The position numbers and the translations under genes were made by a program. 64,000 nt of DNA from Tritrichomonas musculus. Lineage: Eukaryota > Parabasalia > Tritrichomonadida > Tritrichomonadidae. Below are positions 18,612-29,800 of this stretch, piece by piece. The notes beneath the pieces were generated by a model. The model was not told the DNA's origin and did not search any database. It saw nothing but the letters and a program-made list of their open reading frames with translations. The stretch's first letter is position 1. Every line of letters begins with the position of its first letter. The stretch is from assembly GCA_039105265.1 (NCBI GenBank), contig JAPFFF010000060.1, forward strand, positions 372,001 through 436,000, written 5' to 3'.

Positions 18612-19054
18612 GGAAGTTACTGGTTTGTTTGCATTTGACCAGAAAGAAGAAGAGTCATTTTATTGTTTGCAAAATCTGGATTTGGTAATTTTTTTTTTTT
18701 TTTTATTAAATTATCAATTATAGTTATGCACATTTTGAGGAAAATCTAGTGTATTATCTTTTATAATATAATATATATTTAAAGAAAAACTAAATATTTA
18801 AATATTTCAATAAAACTCTTTTTACTTTTTTGACATTTTTTAAAAACACATTTGTCTTAATAAAATATTATTATAGTTTAGAAACAATAAAATATTTAAA
18901 AAAATTTTTATTAATGTATAATATATTTATTGATTAAATTAATCTTAATCATTTACATTATCGAAATTTTCTTCAATATGAAACAAATAAAAAAATTTCA
19001 TTCAATTATTATACAATTTTCAAAAAGTTGACCTCAATTTAATTTCAGCTATTG
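18612..19054. other. AT-rich intergenic spacer
   Basis: Highly AT-rich flank between the element's end and the TerD-like relic, with a 17-T run at about 18690-18706. No gene or RNA gene is seen. Confidence 0.6.
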
Positions 19055-20587
19055 ATGTATCATAACGCATTTGCGACTATCGTGAAAATTGTACCGAAAA
19101 TAGAAGAAGAGGAAAACTATTTTAATATTTCAATTACAGACAAAGTATGAAATGATTCAAATCCAATATAATCATCAAATTTTAATTCCATTTTATTGCT
19201 TTAAGTCAATAGAACTAATATTTTTCAAGAAAAAACTGATCAAAGAGACGTCAATAACAAGAGAAACAATACCATTTTCTTTATCAACATTTATAAACAC
19301 TCAGCAGCAAAGTACAAATTTAAAATTATATAATCCTTTTAATAGTGCTGATCCCAGAGTTAATTTTACAATTACATATTATCCATTAACTAATCTTCCT
19401 AAAAAGCAAGCAACAAATCCTTTAAAAGTTTATGTATCCTTAACATATGATCCTCCATTACAGCATAATACTCAAGAAGTCCGCTTATTATGCAAAGGTA
19501 TAGAAAATGGGATATTATTTGATCCTCTAAAAAACGAAATTATAAGAATTGAGCAAGAAGCTGCAAGATGTGGTCCATCAGGACTCACCCAAGTTTTCTA
19601 TTTTAACCATAAAAGCTTGAAAAACGGCATCTTTTTCTTTTACATCAGATCAAGCGGATAAACTGGAAAAGTGACACTCGATTTTGCGACAATGCCTGAA
19701 CTGATGAGCATTGATCACATGCAAGAGTACTTTATATTCGCAGATTCAGGGCCATTTCCAATTAACACTCAAAATAACGTAAATAACGTATTTGCACTTT
19801 TCTCAGTCAAACTTTGTTTTTCTGCCAGTGATGTGACGGTTACAGAAATGAATGTAACTGATCGCATTCAAACGGCTCCTGCAAACTCGCCTAAAGAAAA
19901 CCAAGAAGAAAGGATCGTCAATGCAGCTGCTCTTTTACTTTTGAATAAGAGCGGTTCTCCCTCTGAAAAAGTGGGTGTTTGATATGAAGCAATCCAAGGA
20001 AACCGTTATTCACCTAAAGAGGCATTTAACCGTTGTTAGATAAACGCGAAACCAACCACAATCGCAATCTCCCTCATCTTAGAAACGACCCTGAATTTGA
20101 CCTGTCACGTCTACACTTGTGGCGAGAATGGTGAAAGTAATTCACCTTTCGTTTTCTACGATAGACATGATGCTAAAAGTCTGATTTACTTTGATTACCA
20201 CTCACCAAACAGAGCAGAAAAAGATATTATCCACTTCAAGTTGAGCCAATTCAAAGAAACCGTTAAATTTATCGGTTTGTTCGTTATTACTCATTTCACT
20301 GAAAAAAGGGATCCACTTTCTTGAGCAAGAATAATTGGAAAAGCGGCTCAACACGCATCTCTGACTTTAATTCTAAGAAGGAGCTAATGTCGTTCAATCT
20401 GAAAAACGCAGTGTCACCGTGCGCGCTCTTTCTCGGGATGTTTGTCAGGGGCGATAAAGATGACTGGGAATTTTGGCCAGTTTCAAGGTACATTACGCCA
20501 CAAAGTCCTCATCCATCACGGCCAATCCAGCTGCCTGAGATCGACAAATTTTTCTATAATTTTATTATGAGTGAAGCTAAGAAATAA
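19055..20587 (+). pseudogene. Decayed TerD-like (stress-protein) gene
   Basis: Coding-like sequence from ATG 19055 (NAFATIVKIVPKIEEEENYF) to TAA 20587. Most of it lies in one frame but is interrupted: a frame change near 19150, in-frame stops near 19659, 19980 and 20040, and another frame change near 20320. The last third (IHFKLSQF, VKFIGLFVITHF, TRISDFNSKKELMSFNL, then GDKDDWEFWPVSRYI) follows the TerD pattern of a strand, the ARISD/EL-type helix and a terminal W-x-F strand. TerD proteins bind calcium and are linked to stress or chemical resistance. The earlier part (LKVYVSLTYDPP) may be a related beta domain. The family call is moderate; the gene is almost certainly non-functional unless stops are read through. 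Confidence 0.55.
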
Positions 20588-20942
20588 ACCAATATTGACA
20601 TGTGTGGAAAAGTACTTTTATTTGATTATAATATTAATATTGTGATTTTTTATTATTTTGAATAAAACTTTTTTGTTTGACAGGAGAAGTGCCACTTGTA
20701 ATTTATAATTTCTGTTGAAGGATAAATGGCTTGATTGACCATTATTAATTTAGTAATTGCTTATAAAGTCAATTTATTTTCGATTTGTAATAATTTAAAT
20801 TTAATTTTATATCATAATTTACAGATAATTTTATGTTTTATTTTTGTTTTTACCTTTTATTGATATAGATAAAAATATATGTATTATGTTAGCAATTTAT
20901 TAGAAAAAGTTATTTACTAAAATTTTTATGGCATTTTGAGAA
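20588..20942. other. AT-rich intergenic spacer with CATTTT initiator
   Basis: No gene. At its end, GGCATTTTGAGAAATG places a CATTTT initiator-like motif (20932-20937) 11 nt before the start codon of the next gene. Confidence 0.5.
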
Positions 20943-21926
20943 ATGAATTATCATCGCCCAAATTCAAATACAAATACTCGCCAATTTAGTCATAGCTCGC
21001 ATAATCATAGTCACCGTCCAACCAGTAATTCTAATAACCAATATTTTCATTCTAGCGGAACTTCGTACAGTTCAAATCACCGCCCAAGCAGTCATTCCAA
21101 TAACCCATATTTTCACTCTAGTGGAAGTTCTCACAATTCTAATTACAAGTCAAGCAGTAATTATCATGGCTCAAGTCATCAAGCAAGCGGAAGTTCATCT
21201 GGAGAAAATAGTTCTAGAAGGCTAATGGTTCATTTAACAGACCCACAAGCAGCAGCATCTATTTTACAGTCAAAAGAAATGCGTCCTGGAACCGGCGGTG
21301 TTCTTGGTGCTGGAATTTATTTTTGCAAAACTATGGACGGATGTGATTGGAGAGCACTTCATCATGGAACTTATATTTTAGCAGATGTTTATCTTGGAAG
21401 AACTGAAGCTAATTTAAATTTGAATAATCGTCCTTCCCATGTTGGTTCAACAGTATCAGGCGATAGATTACCAATGTATGTTGTTAACGAGCCAAGAAGA
21501 GTAAAAAATATACGCTATTTAGATGGTACAATCCCACCTAATACAGATATCAACGATATAGAGATGAGAGATCGCATGCCTCTGATTTTTGCTGCGACCC
21601 CGCAAGATGCAGCCAACTTTATACATAGAAAAGAACTCCCGATGGAAAATCGTGCAGACATTGCAGGAAAAGGATATTACTTATGGCAAAATATTCCTGA
21701 TGCTAGAAAATATTCGCATAGTGGCGCAACTACTTTCTTAGCAGCTGATGTTTACTTTGTAGATTGCTATGAAGGTAGAAGCCAAATGCCAAATGCTCAT
21801 GATATTAAAAATCATAAATCATTTCGTGGAAACTATAATGGAACGCACTATTTCATGGTTAAAAACCCAAAAAATATTGATAAAATACATTATATTGGAG
21901 GAGTTCGTCCTCCACCTCCTCAATAA
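20943..21926 (+). CDS. Twin ADP-ribosyltransferase-fold protein with Ser/His/Asn-rich head
   Basis: A 327-residue protein. Residues 1-92 are low-complexity with imperfect repeats of PYFHSSGSSHNSN type. Residues 93-205 and 212-327 are two copies of one domain. Copy 1: LMVHLTDPQAAASILQSKEM, RPGTGGVLGAGIYFCK, TYILADVYLGR, then MYVVNEPRRVKNIRYLDG. Copy 2: LIFAATPQDAANFIHRKEL, GKGYYLW, FLAADVYF and HYFMVKNPKNIDKIHYIGG. This is the PARP/ADP-ribosyltransferase fold: a first-strand His, a G-x-G-x-Y strand and a final strand. Copy 1 keeps His and Tyr; copy 2 has Phe-Ala in place of the His, so it may bind rather than catalyse. Substrate unknown. No signal peptide. Confidence 0.7.
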   Translation: MNYHRPNSNTNTRQFSHSSHNHSHRPTSNSNNQYFHSSGTSYSSNHRPSSHSNNPYFHSSGSSHNSNYKSSSNYHGSSHQASGSSSGENSSRRLMVHLTDPQAAASILQSKEMRPGTGGVLGAGIYFCKTMDGCDWRALHHGTYILADVYLGRTEANLNLNNRPSHVGSTVSGDRLPMYVVNEPRRVKNIRYLDGTIPPNTDINDIEMRDRMPLIFAATPQDAANFIHRKELPMENRADIAGKGYYLWQNIPDARKYSHSGATTFLAADVYFVDCYEGRSQMPNAHDIKNHKSFRGNYNGTHYFMVKNPKNIDKIHYIGGVRPPPPQ

Positions 21927-22337
21927 CAGTATTGCTTTGATTTTTGTAAAAAAAATGTATTTATTGCTGATATTTTTTAATCTTTTTACTTTCTTTTTAG
22001 TATTGTTCAATATTCTTTTCATTCATTTATGATATTCTGGAGTTAAAAAAAAGTATTTATACAAAAATCAAAGCAATTATATTCCTTTTTTGTAGCTATG
22101 ATATTACTTTTTTGTTTCTTCATTTTGGATACATTCTAATACTCTTTTATGCTGTTCTTATTTGTTGTTTTGTTTTGTTTTTGAGAAATTGGCTTATATT
22201 AGCACCCAAACAAAGTTATAAAAAATGTTAATAACATTATGTTATAGTAAAATATTTCTTATGATATGATAAAAAGTATCATTTATTATTTACATTCATT
22301 AGAAATATAAGACAAACTTTTTTCAGTGCATATTTGG
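21927..22337. other. AT-rich intergenic spacer
   Basis: T-rich sequence with no gene-like composition on either strand. Confidence 0.5.
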
Positions 22338-22354
22338 CCATTTAAAATTTTTTG
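22338..22354 (+). promoter_or_regulatory. Trichomonad-type initiator of the HECT gene
   Basis: CCATTTAAAATTTTTTG directly precedes ATG 22355. The CCATTT core fits the trichomonad initiator pattern (YCA-Y-T/A) 16 nt before the start, and closely resembles CATTTAAAAATTTTC before ATG 58515. Confidence 0.55.
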
Positions 22355-25300
22355 ATGGAAAATAATAATCCAAGCATTTTAAATGAGCCAAGAGACATAT
22401 CCATGCTAAACCAAATAACCAATTCTCTTAATTCAAATTCAGTTTCACTTCCTCTTTCCCAAGATCTAATGTTCGTTTGTAATAATCTTCTTCTGCAAGC
22501 AAACACAGAAGCATTAGTTATAGCCATATTGAATTGCGTTACAGCTTATATTAAAAAAGGTATTCGTTGCATTTACGATATGATTCGCAAAGGATTATTG
22601 CCACAAATAATTTGTCGCGTAAACCCCAAAGAAAGTAATCCGAAAGTTTCTCTTAATATTGCCATATTATCCCGTCATATTCTTATGGAAGTATTCTCAC
22701 ATAATGAAATACTTCAAGAACCAACTATCATAGTTGATTATCTATATTTTGTCGACAACATCTTTGAATTTCCTCTTAAAGAGCAAAAAGAAATGATTAA
22801 ATTCACAAAGGCAATCTCTCAACTTTACACAAGTGACAAATGTGTTCGCTCATTAGTAAAGATCAGCCAACTTTTGACACATTTTGACCAAGAAATTGTC
22901 GAAGATGCTATTCAAATCATTTATAATTGTATTAGTAAAGGTTCTTTTTATTTATTCAAGATAATCGATCCAATTCTGGCCAAAAACATTGCAATTTCAC
23001 TTGAAATCATAACGAATAGAAATCTCGTTATTTTACTTCTTTTAATTTTGAATGCACTGTGCAAAACGTCATATGAATATGCACAACAAGTTGTTGAATT
23101 ACCGGTTGATTTTGGTGTTATGATTCATAACAGTGGCTCCAGTCCGACTGACATTATGATTAATACTATTCTGAAGATAATTAACCACGTTTTTTCATAT
23201 AAAACACTCAGAAAAAGTGACGATAGAAACGATAAGATTTCTAAGTTTGCTTTTTATGTGCAGCCCGTTTTGATAGATCTAATCAAGCACAATTCTGGTG
23301 ATTTGAATCTTTTGCTCGAAAGTTTGTCTGTCACTTTTGATGTCTACATTCCAATCGACCAATTGAATGACGTGCTAGATGCAATAACGTTCTCAATTTG
23401 TGCCAGAAAAGAGAAACTGAAAGTTGACACTTTTTACAAGAAATTGGTTGAAAATGAGAAGATCAAAGAAGCTTTGATTCAATACAATAATTTGAATCTT
23501 CCTAAACAAAACATTGTTGCAAATGTCACTGATTACAAGTCACTTAATGATGCTTCAAATCTTCATCTTTCTGCATTCGTAATCAACGATCATTTGCAAT
23601 CTTCAATTTTGAGTTTTTTGAGACAATTGAGTTCTGCTGAGTTTATTGAGAAGTCGCTGTCAAATGATGTTTATTTGTCCTTCAAAGAGTCACTTTTGAA
23701 AATCGTTGAAAATAGCCAGAAAATGCTTCTTTTTAACGTTTCACCATCACCGACAAAAACCGAATCATTTTTCGTTAATAATCAAATAACAAAATCATTG
23801 ATTATTACTATAACCGACCAAAACGGCAAAACCGTTAATGCTGAGATTCTCCATTTGCTGAACTTAACAATGTGCGAAGTTCTTATGAATTACATGCCAA
23901 ACAACGCTGCTCTTCGAGGCCCTGCAGGAATATTTAAACAGCTTCCAATCGACATGATTGACAATGCAATGATGTACATAAGAATGACCAATTTGGATGG
24001 AATGTTGAAAGGCGATGCTGTTTCAAATGACGGAAAAGCATCAATGATAAATCATTCTCTTTGTTACAACTCTAATTTGAGGTTTACTTCGACTGAGTCT
24101 TGGGGATACTACAAGTTCTACATGATGAGAAATCAAGGGAAACTTTATTCTGTATTTGACAACATGTATCATGCTTTTATTGCAGGAAACAAGAATACAA
24201 TGTTTGAAGCGATTGAGTTGCCGAAGGAGACACGGAGACCAACAGAAGATGATTTCATGAACAGAGAAGACATTGCACACAAACTGAAGGGAGAGAAATG
24301 CTTGATTAATTTCGATGCTTTTCATGAATCATTCAGTCAAGCATATCCAACGGTTGATTTGAAAAGGCGTGCATTTGACTACTACATCAAATTGAATATT
24401 CCAACCATTGAACAAACTCTTCAAACATTGAAAGAAATACATCGACTCTTCCCAAATCTAACTAACAATGGCTGCAATGTTTTTGTGAATGAAATAATCG
24501 GTTGGAGACTTCTTGAAAAGTTTGATTTTATTAAAATTTTCCAATCAAATATAATAACATCAACTTTCATCAACTTTCCTTTCTTGTTCCCTCTCGAGCA
24601 GCGTCTCATCTTCCTCAGAAGCACTGCAATGTCGCATCTCGAGAGTTACTACTCACTCATCGATGACGTCTTCATGAAGACTCAAAATCCAGTTCGAGCA
24701 GTGCAGCGAATGACACTCTTGATTGACAAAGAGAAGATTTTTGAAGAAGGTCTCAAAGTCATCAACCTTCTCAGCACAAGCTCAATCGTCTTCGATGTCA
24801 AGTTCAAGGATCAAACATGCCTTGGAAAAGGTCCTTTGCAAGAGTTTCTCCGTCTTTTCGCACTCGAGTTGCAACGAAATTCACTCGATATTTGGCTTTC
24901 TGATTCGGAGGACGGAAATGAATTCGCAAGTCGAAAAGAAGAATTGGGACTCTTCCCTTCTCCAAGGAGTGTCAGACGCCCTGATCTCTTCTTCACACTT
25001 GGTGCATTGTGCGCAAAGGCAATTGAGAATGGAATCACTCTTCCTCTCCACTTTTCACCTTCTTTCATCAAGCTTCTTCGAAATGAAAGAATCGAAATCC
25101 AAGACGTCAGCAAGGCCTATTCGAGATCGATCCAGAATCGAGAAGGATTGATCGGACTCCCATTTACACTGCCTGGCAGAGAAGACGTTGAATTACGCGA
25201 TGGAGGACGAGAGATCAATACGGATGATTCAAGTGTCGATCTTTACATTGAACTTCTCAAAAAAGTTCTCACATTCAACGTCTTTAATGAATCAACAACA

Positions 25301-25930
25301 TCGCAGCAGCCTTCTCTCACACCGATCTCGTCAACTGCATGGCGAAGATCAACAACGGATTCATCTTCGTTACCTTTGGAGCCATCCGATTCCATCGATT
25401 CAAATGGAAGCTTGCTTGAAATTAAAGATGATTTTCCAGACGAGATTGCAGACTTCATTGAGAGATACTCGTTCGAATGCTGCGCATCAATGTTCAAGGA
25501 AGGCTTCGGAAGAATCATCCAGTGGAAAGCGATGGACTTGTTCACAGCAGAAGAGTTCTGCACAATCATCGAAGGTGACGACGACTTCTCATTGAATTCA
25601 TTGAAAGAAAACGTGTCGATTGGTGCCGGATACAACGAAAACTCGCCACAAATCATCTGGCTGTTTCAGGTTGTGTCAGAAGAACTCTCTGGAGAGGAGA
25701 AGAAGCTATTTGCAAGGTTTTTGACAGGAAGCGACTCATTTGGAGTGTTTGGTCTCAGATCACTGGTCCCAAGACTCAACATTTCTAGATCTGAGAAAAG
25801 TGAACAGGCGCTTCCTACAGCATCAACTTGCTCGAATTCACTGAAACTTCCAGAGTACTCATCAAAAGAAATACTGAAGAACAAACTTTTGTATGCTATT
25901 TACGAATGCAAGGAGTCATTCTGCTTGTAG
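22355..25930 (+). CDS. HECT-type E3 ubiquitin ligase (TRIP12/UFD4-like)
   Basis: A 1191-residue protein. The start is ATG 22355; the codon before it is TTG. Residues 1-450 are helical with armadillo-like hydrophobic periodicity, as in TRIP12/UPL3/UFD4 ligases. The HECT domain occupies about 800-1191: FKDQTCLGKGPLQEFLRLFA with LELQRNSLDIW (N lobe), FFTLGALCAKAIENGITLPL, YSFECCASMFKEGFGRIIQW, then the C lobe with WLFQVVSEEL and FARFLTGS. The catalytic Cys is in LPTASTCSNSLKLPEYSS, at residue 1159 (usual motif: T-C-F-N-x-L-x-L-P). It transfers ubiquitin from an E2 to substrates in cytosol or nucleus. A Ser-rich insertion (SSTAWRRSTTDSSSLP) sits inside the HECT domain. The 3' third is more GC-rich at codon position 3 than the 5' half. 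Confidence 0.93.
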   Translation: MENNNPSILNEPRDISMLNQITNSLNSNSVSLPLSQDLMFVCNNLLLQANTEALVIAILNCVTAYIKKGIRCIYDMIRKGLLPQIICRVNPKESNPKVSLNIAILSRHILMEVFSHNEILQEPTIIVDYLYFVDNIFEFPLKEQKEMIKFTKAISQLYTSDKCVRSLVKISQLLTHFDQEIVEDAIQIIYNCISKGSFYLFKIIDPILAKNIAISLEIITNRNLVILLLLILNALCKTSYEYAQQVVELPVDFGVMIHNSGSSPTDIMINTILKIINHVFSYKTLRKSDDRNDKISKFAFYVQPVLIDLIKHNSGDLNLLLESLSVTFDVYIPIDQLNDVLDAITFSICARKEKLKVDTFYKKLVENEKIKEALIQYNNLNLPKQNIVANVTDYKSLNDASNLHLSAFVINDHLQSSILSFLRQLSSAEFIEKSLSNDVYLSFKESLLKIVENSQKMLLFNVSPSPTKTESFFVNNQITKSLIITITDQNGKTVNAEILHLLNLTMCEVLMNYMPNNAALRGPAGIFKQLPIDMIDNAMMYIRMTNLDGMLKGDAVSNDGKASMINHSLCYNSNLRFTSTESWGYYKFYMMRNQGKLYSVFDNMYHAFIAGNKNTMFEAIELPKETRRPTEDDFMNREDIAHKLKGEKCLINFDAFHESFSQAYPTVDLKRRAFDYYIKLNIPTIEQTLQTLKEIHRLFPNLTNNGCNVFVNEIIGWRLLEKFDFIKIFQSNIITSTFINFPFLFPLEQRLIFLRSTAMSHLESYYSLIDDVFMKTQNPVRAVQRMTLLIDKEKIFEEGLKVINLLSTSSIVFDVKFKDQTCLGKGPLQEFLRLFALELQRNSLDIWLSDSEDGNEFASRKEELGLFPSPRSVRRPDLFFTLGALCAKAIENGITLPLHFSPSFIKLLRNERIEIQDVSKAYSRSIQNREGLIGLPFTLPGREDVELRDGGREINTDDSSVDLYIELLKKVLTFNVFNESTTSQQPSLTPISSTAWRRSTTDSSSLPLEPSDSIDSNGSLLEIKDDFPDEIADFIERYSFECCASMFKEGFGRIIQWKAMDLFTAEEFCTIIEGDDDFSLNSLKENVSIGAGYNENSPQIIWLFQVVSEELSGEEKKLFARFLTGSDSFGVFGLRSLVPRLNISRSEKSEQALPTASTCSNSLKLPEYSSKEILKNKLLYAIYECKESFCL

Positions 25931-26061
25931 TGATTTCTTCTCTAAAAACAAAATCTTATTTGCTTAAACTTATTCTTTTAACAACTTATTTACTAATAAA
26001 ACTCAACATCAGTCCTTTTTTAATTGAAATATTGAATTTTATTTACTTTTGAATGATTGTC

Positions 26062-26092
<31 letters not shown>

Positions 26093-26229
26093 ATAGCTCA
26101 AACAATTAAGGTCAATATTGAACCAGTGTTTTACCTGCCATATATCACTTGTCGACACATTTACCTGTATTCTTTTATATAAAACATGTTTAATTTAATC
26201 ATTCATCTTTTGCATACTTCTTAAAAACT
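25931..26229. other. Spacer with a 28-A run
   Basis: AT-rich 3' flank of the HECT gene, with an uninterrupted run of 28 A at 26062-26089. No gene. Confidence 0.6.
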
Positions 26230-26745
26230 TCCATCAATTTTCTATTTTTATTTCTTGCATTTAAAGCGAAATCAATAATTCTCTTTTATTTCGAGAAACC
26301 AGCATCTCATCATATTGTGCACCATTTTCATGAAGCCACTCGACAACTTTAATTGGTCAAAAAATAGATGACACAAAATCACCAAGAATTGTATTGACCT
26401 TTCTTCCATCGATACAAGTTCCTCGAATATTGAGATCAAAACCTGCAGAAACAAGAATGTCCAAGATTTTTATTACTGTGTCTTCATCATTCATGTCCAA
26501 CAAGTAGAAAGGTCCAGGATGACCTTCAGAATCGAGTCGACTGACATCAATCCCTTTCAAGATGACGGTTTTGACAATTGCAGGATTTTGATTTGTAAAT
26601 CCAGTGAACAGCTGCCTCACATTGAATGGAAGGATCAATATCAACTTTTTCAATGTGATCACAAATATATTTTACTGTTGGCAGATTATTATTAAAGCAA
26701 GCAAGAGACAGTGCTGTCTCTCAATATTTCTCAGTTACATAATCG
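26230..26745 (-). pseudogene. Ankyrin-repeat gene remnant
   Basis: On the minus strand three ankyrin-like units can be read in different frames: ETALSLACFNNNLPTVKYI at about 26700-26640, NPAIVKTVILKGIDVSRLD near 26590-26530, and VVEWLHENGAQYDEMLVS near 26350-26300. A linker (DLNIRGTCIDGRKVNTILG) joins the last two. Frame changes and stops separate them. It is a decayed host ankyrin protein, of the ordinary type rather than the DUF3447 type. No start codon with an initiator is visible. Confidence 0.6.
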
Positions 26746-26876
26746 AAGAAAATAAACATTTATAAAAAAAAAAAGTCAAATTTTAAAAGTTTATTAATGA
26801 TTTATTCTTATTTTTAGGATTTAATTAAATTTAAAAGAATTTATTTGTTAAAAACTTATTTTTAAAATTAATTTTT

Positions 26877-29800
26877 TTAAATATTTTCATTTGTATCACC
26901 AGTTTGATTGTCTGCAATTCCATCTTCATTAAGATCGCTGACGTATTTGTGTGATTTCTTCTTTTTGACTAAAATTACAACTACAACAATGATTACAATG
27001 ACGACAACAACAGCAACAACTATACCAACGATCATTCCAGTTTTTGATTTATTCTTGTTATTTCCACCATTTCCATCATTAGGTTCATTATCAAATTCTG
27101 AATCTGCTTTATGGCAATTATAATCTACATTGCTTGAATCGATTCCAGAAATCAATCCTGATTTCGTTCCATCATGATCAACACATATATTACCTGTAGT
27201 TGCAACTTTAGCACCTTCATCTGCAGCAACTTGAATATATTTAGATTTAGCTGTTGTAACATTTACCCCATTGAATGAGAATGAATTTGAACCAATTTTA
27301 ACACTTCCTGTTTTCTTAACATCAACATACATTTGTTGTGTATCATCAACAGGTTCACTACGAATCCTATTACCATCGATAACAACAGTATTATCATCTT
27401 CATCTTTTAATCTTAATTTTCCTGAAACTCTCTTTGTGTTGATATTTTGAATCAAAACATATACTGCAAAACCATGAGTTTGTTGGTTAGCAGTGCAACT
27501 GTTATTAACAAATAAGCAGTTTAATAATTTAGAATTTGAGCATGGTGAATAATACAAAGCACCTCCATGTGATGCTGCATTATTATTTGTAAATCTACAA
27601 TTTTTAATTGATGATTCTGATGCATAAACATTTGAGAAGTAAAAAGCACCACCTTGATTGTTTGATTGACAATTTTCAAATAAGCAGTTTTCAATTTCAA
27701 GTTCGCATTTATCAATTGAAAAGTCAACATAAAGAGCTCCACCACTTTTTGAAGATGAACAATTAATGAATCTGCAATTTTCCAATTCAACATTAGAATT
27801 GATAATTCGTGCAGCACCTCCTTCACGTGTTGTTGATCTTAAATTGTAGAAACATGATTTTTCTAACGAAAGAGATTTTCCAAAGATTTCTTGATGAGCT
27901 GGGAATGACTTGCATTCATCAGTTTCTGGAGGTTTTTCAGAATCACTTGCTGCGCATTTATCCATGTTGATACAATTAAATTTCAAATTGTTATTATTTG
28001 TAACTATTGCTGGAATTGTGACTGTATTTTGTTCTCCTTGAATACAGTTGCAATCATTGAAATCAATTGATTGGAATGCTCCATTTTCTGAAATAATTAA
28101 ATTCTTATGGATTTCACCATTGATGTTTTGGCCTTCAAATGAGCAGAGACCAATGAAAGCATTTGCATTTGGTGCAATATTTTCATTAAGTGTATTACTT
28201 TGGATGTATACATTAACTGAGTTTGTATCAGATGGCTTGAATGTAAATTTATTATTATATAATACGAATTGATTATTATCATCACTTCCACTATTCCATC
28301 CTACTTGGCACCATATTGATGATCCATTCAAAGCTTCATTATTTGTGAATGTGCAATGTTGAATTGACAATAAATCACGTGCAATTGAATAAATTGCACC
28401 TCCATAATTAGCTGCTTTGTTATTGGTAAATGTACATCCTTCAATTATAACAGAATGACGTTTAGGTTGTGTAATTTGTATATTAAGAGCTCCTCCTTGC
28501 GATGTTGTTTCACAGTTCGAAAAAGTACAGCTAACAATAGAACCAGTATAATTATCATCTTTTCCAGTATATGAAATATAAATGGAACCACCTCCATAAT
28601 TGTTTCCATTTAATGTTACATTTGATATACATGATGCAAATTTGCAATCAGTTATTGAAAAACTGACTTTGGTTAATGAAACAGCACCACCTGTTTGTGT
28701 TGCAACTATGTTTGTAAACTTGGATTTAACTAATCTAAGTGGAGCACCTTCTGATATTATGATTCTTTCAGATGGTGTATATCCATCTGAATCTGGTGTT
28801 GGTAATGGAGTTGGTTTAGGTGTAGTGCAAATATCAGCATTTTGGCAGTTGAAATTGAAAGCATTAGTTCCATAAGAATATGGAAGAGAAACAGTTTCTG
28901 GTCCATTTTGTACACAATTACAGCCATCAAAATTGATTGAATCGAATTGTGAAGAAGAGTCAAAGCTTAATTGCATAAATCCAGTAATTCCTGAATTTTT
29001 GGATGAAAATTTGTTAAGTCCGAAGTCCAAATTAGCATTTGGTGTTACTCCATCTAATAATGGATATGATTCTATATGGACATTGATCGATTTGGCATCA
29101 ATTGGGCTGAAAGTGAATGAATTATTATGAACAATAGCTTTATTAACGTTATATTTATCATTCCATCCAATTCTTAGCCATAATGAACTTCCTATTCCTT
29201 TTGATGGAGAAACATTATCTTCAAAAATGCAATGTTCTAATGTGAATTTGTCTCTTGTCATTGCATAAACTGCTCCACCATTAGTGCCTGCTTTATTTGA
29301 CCTGAATGTGCAATGTGAAAGAGTTACAGATTGTTTGCCTGATTGAGTAATTTGACAATAAAATGCACCACCATTTGAAGTGGCTTGGTTATTAACAAAT
29401 ATAGTATCAGTAATAGAACATGCATAAGTATTGTTTCCAGAATACATAATATAAACAGCTCCTCCCATTGCACCTTGGCATGATGAAAATTTACAATGAT
29501 TTAATGTAATGCTAGTTTTTTCTTTATTAATAGTGACTGCACCTCCATTTTCTTCATTGTTAAGGCCCTTGAAGCTATAATTGTATAAATTAATTGGTTC
29601 AGTTCTAGGTTCATCTTCAATTCTTCCATGTTCATTGTACCCTTCTGAATTATCAACATCATTTAAGCATGAATCAAGGGAATTGCAATTGAATGAAAAT
29701 TTGCTTTCACTACTCCATGCTTCAGGAATAGAAACTGTGTCTTCTCCTCCTCCAATACAAACACAGTCAGTAAATGTAATTGATTGGAATCCATCGCCTT

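Noticed and set aside
18490-18723. 77-codon ORF in the Polinton terminal region
   Set aside because: It lies across hairpins, the element boundary and a T-run; composition is not protein-like.
26062-26089. 28-A run as a retrotransposition tail
   Set aside because: No coding-like or repeated sequence ends in it; homopolymers are common in this AT-rich DNA.
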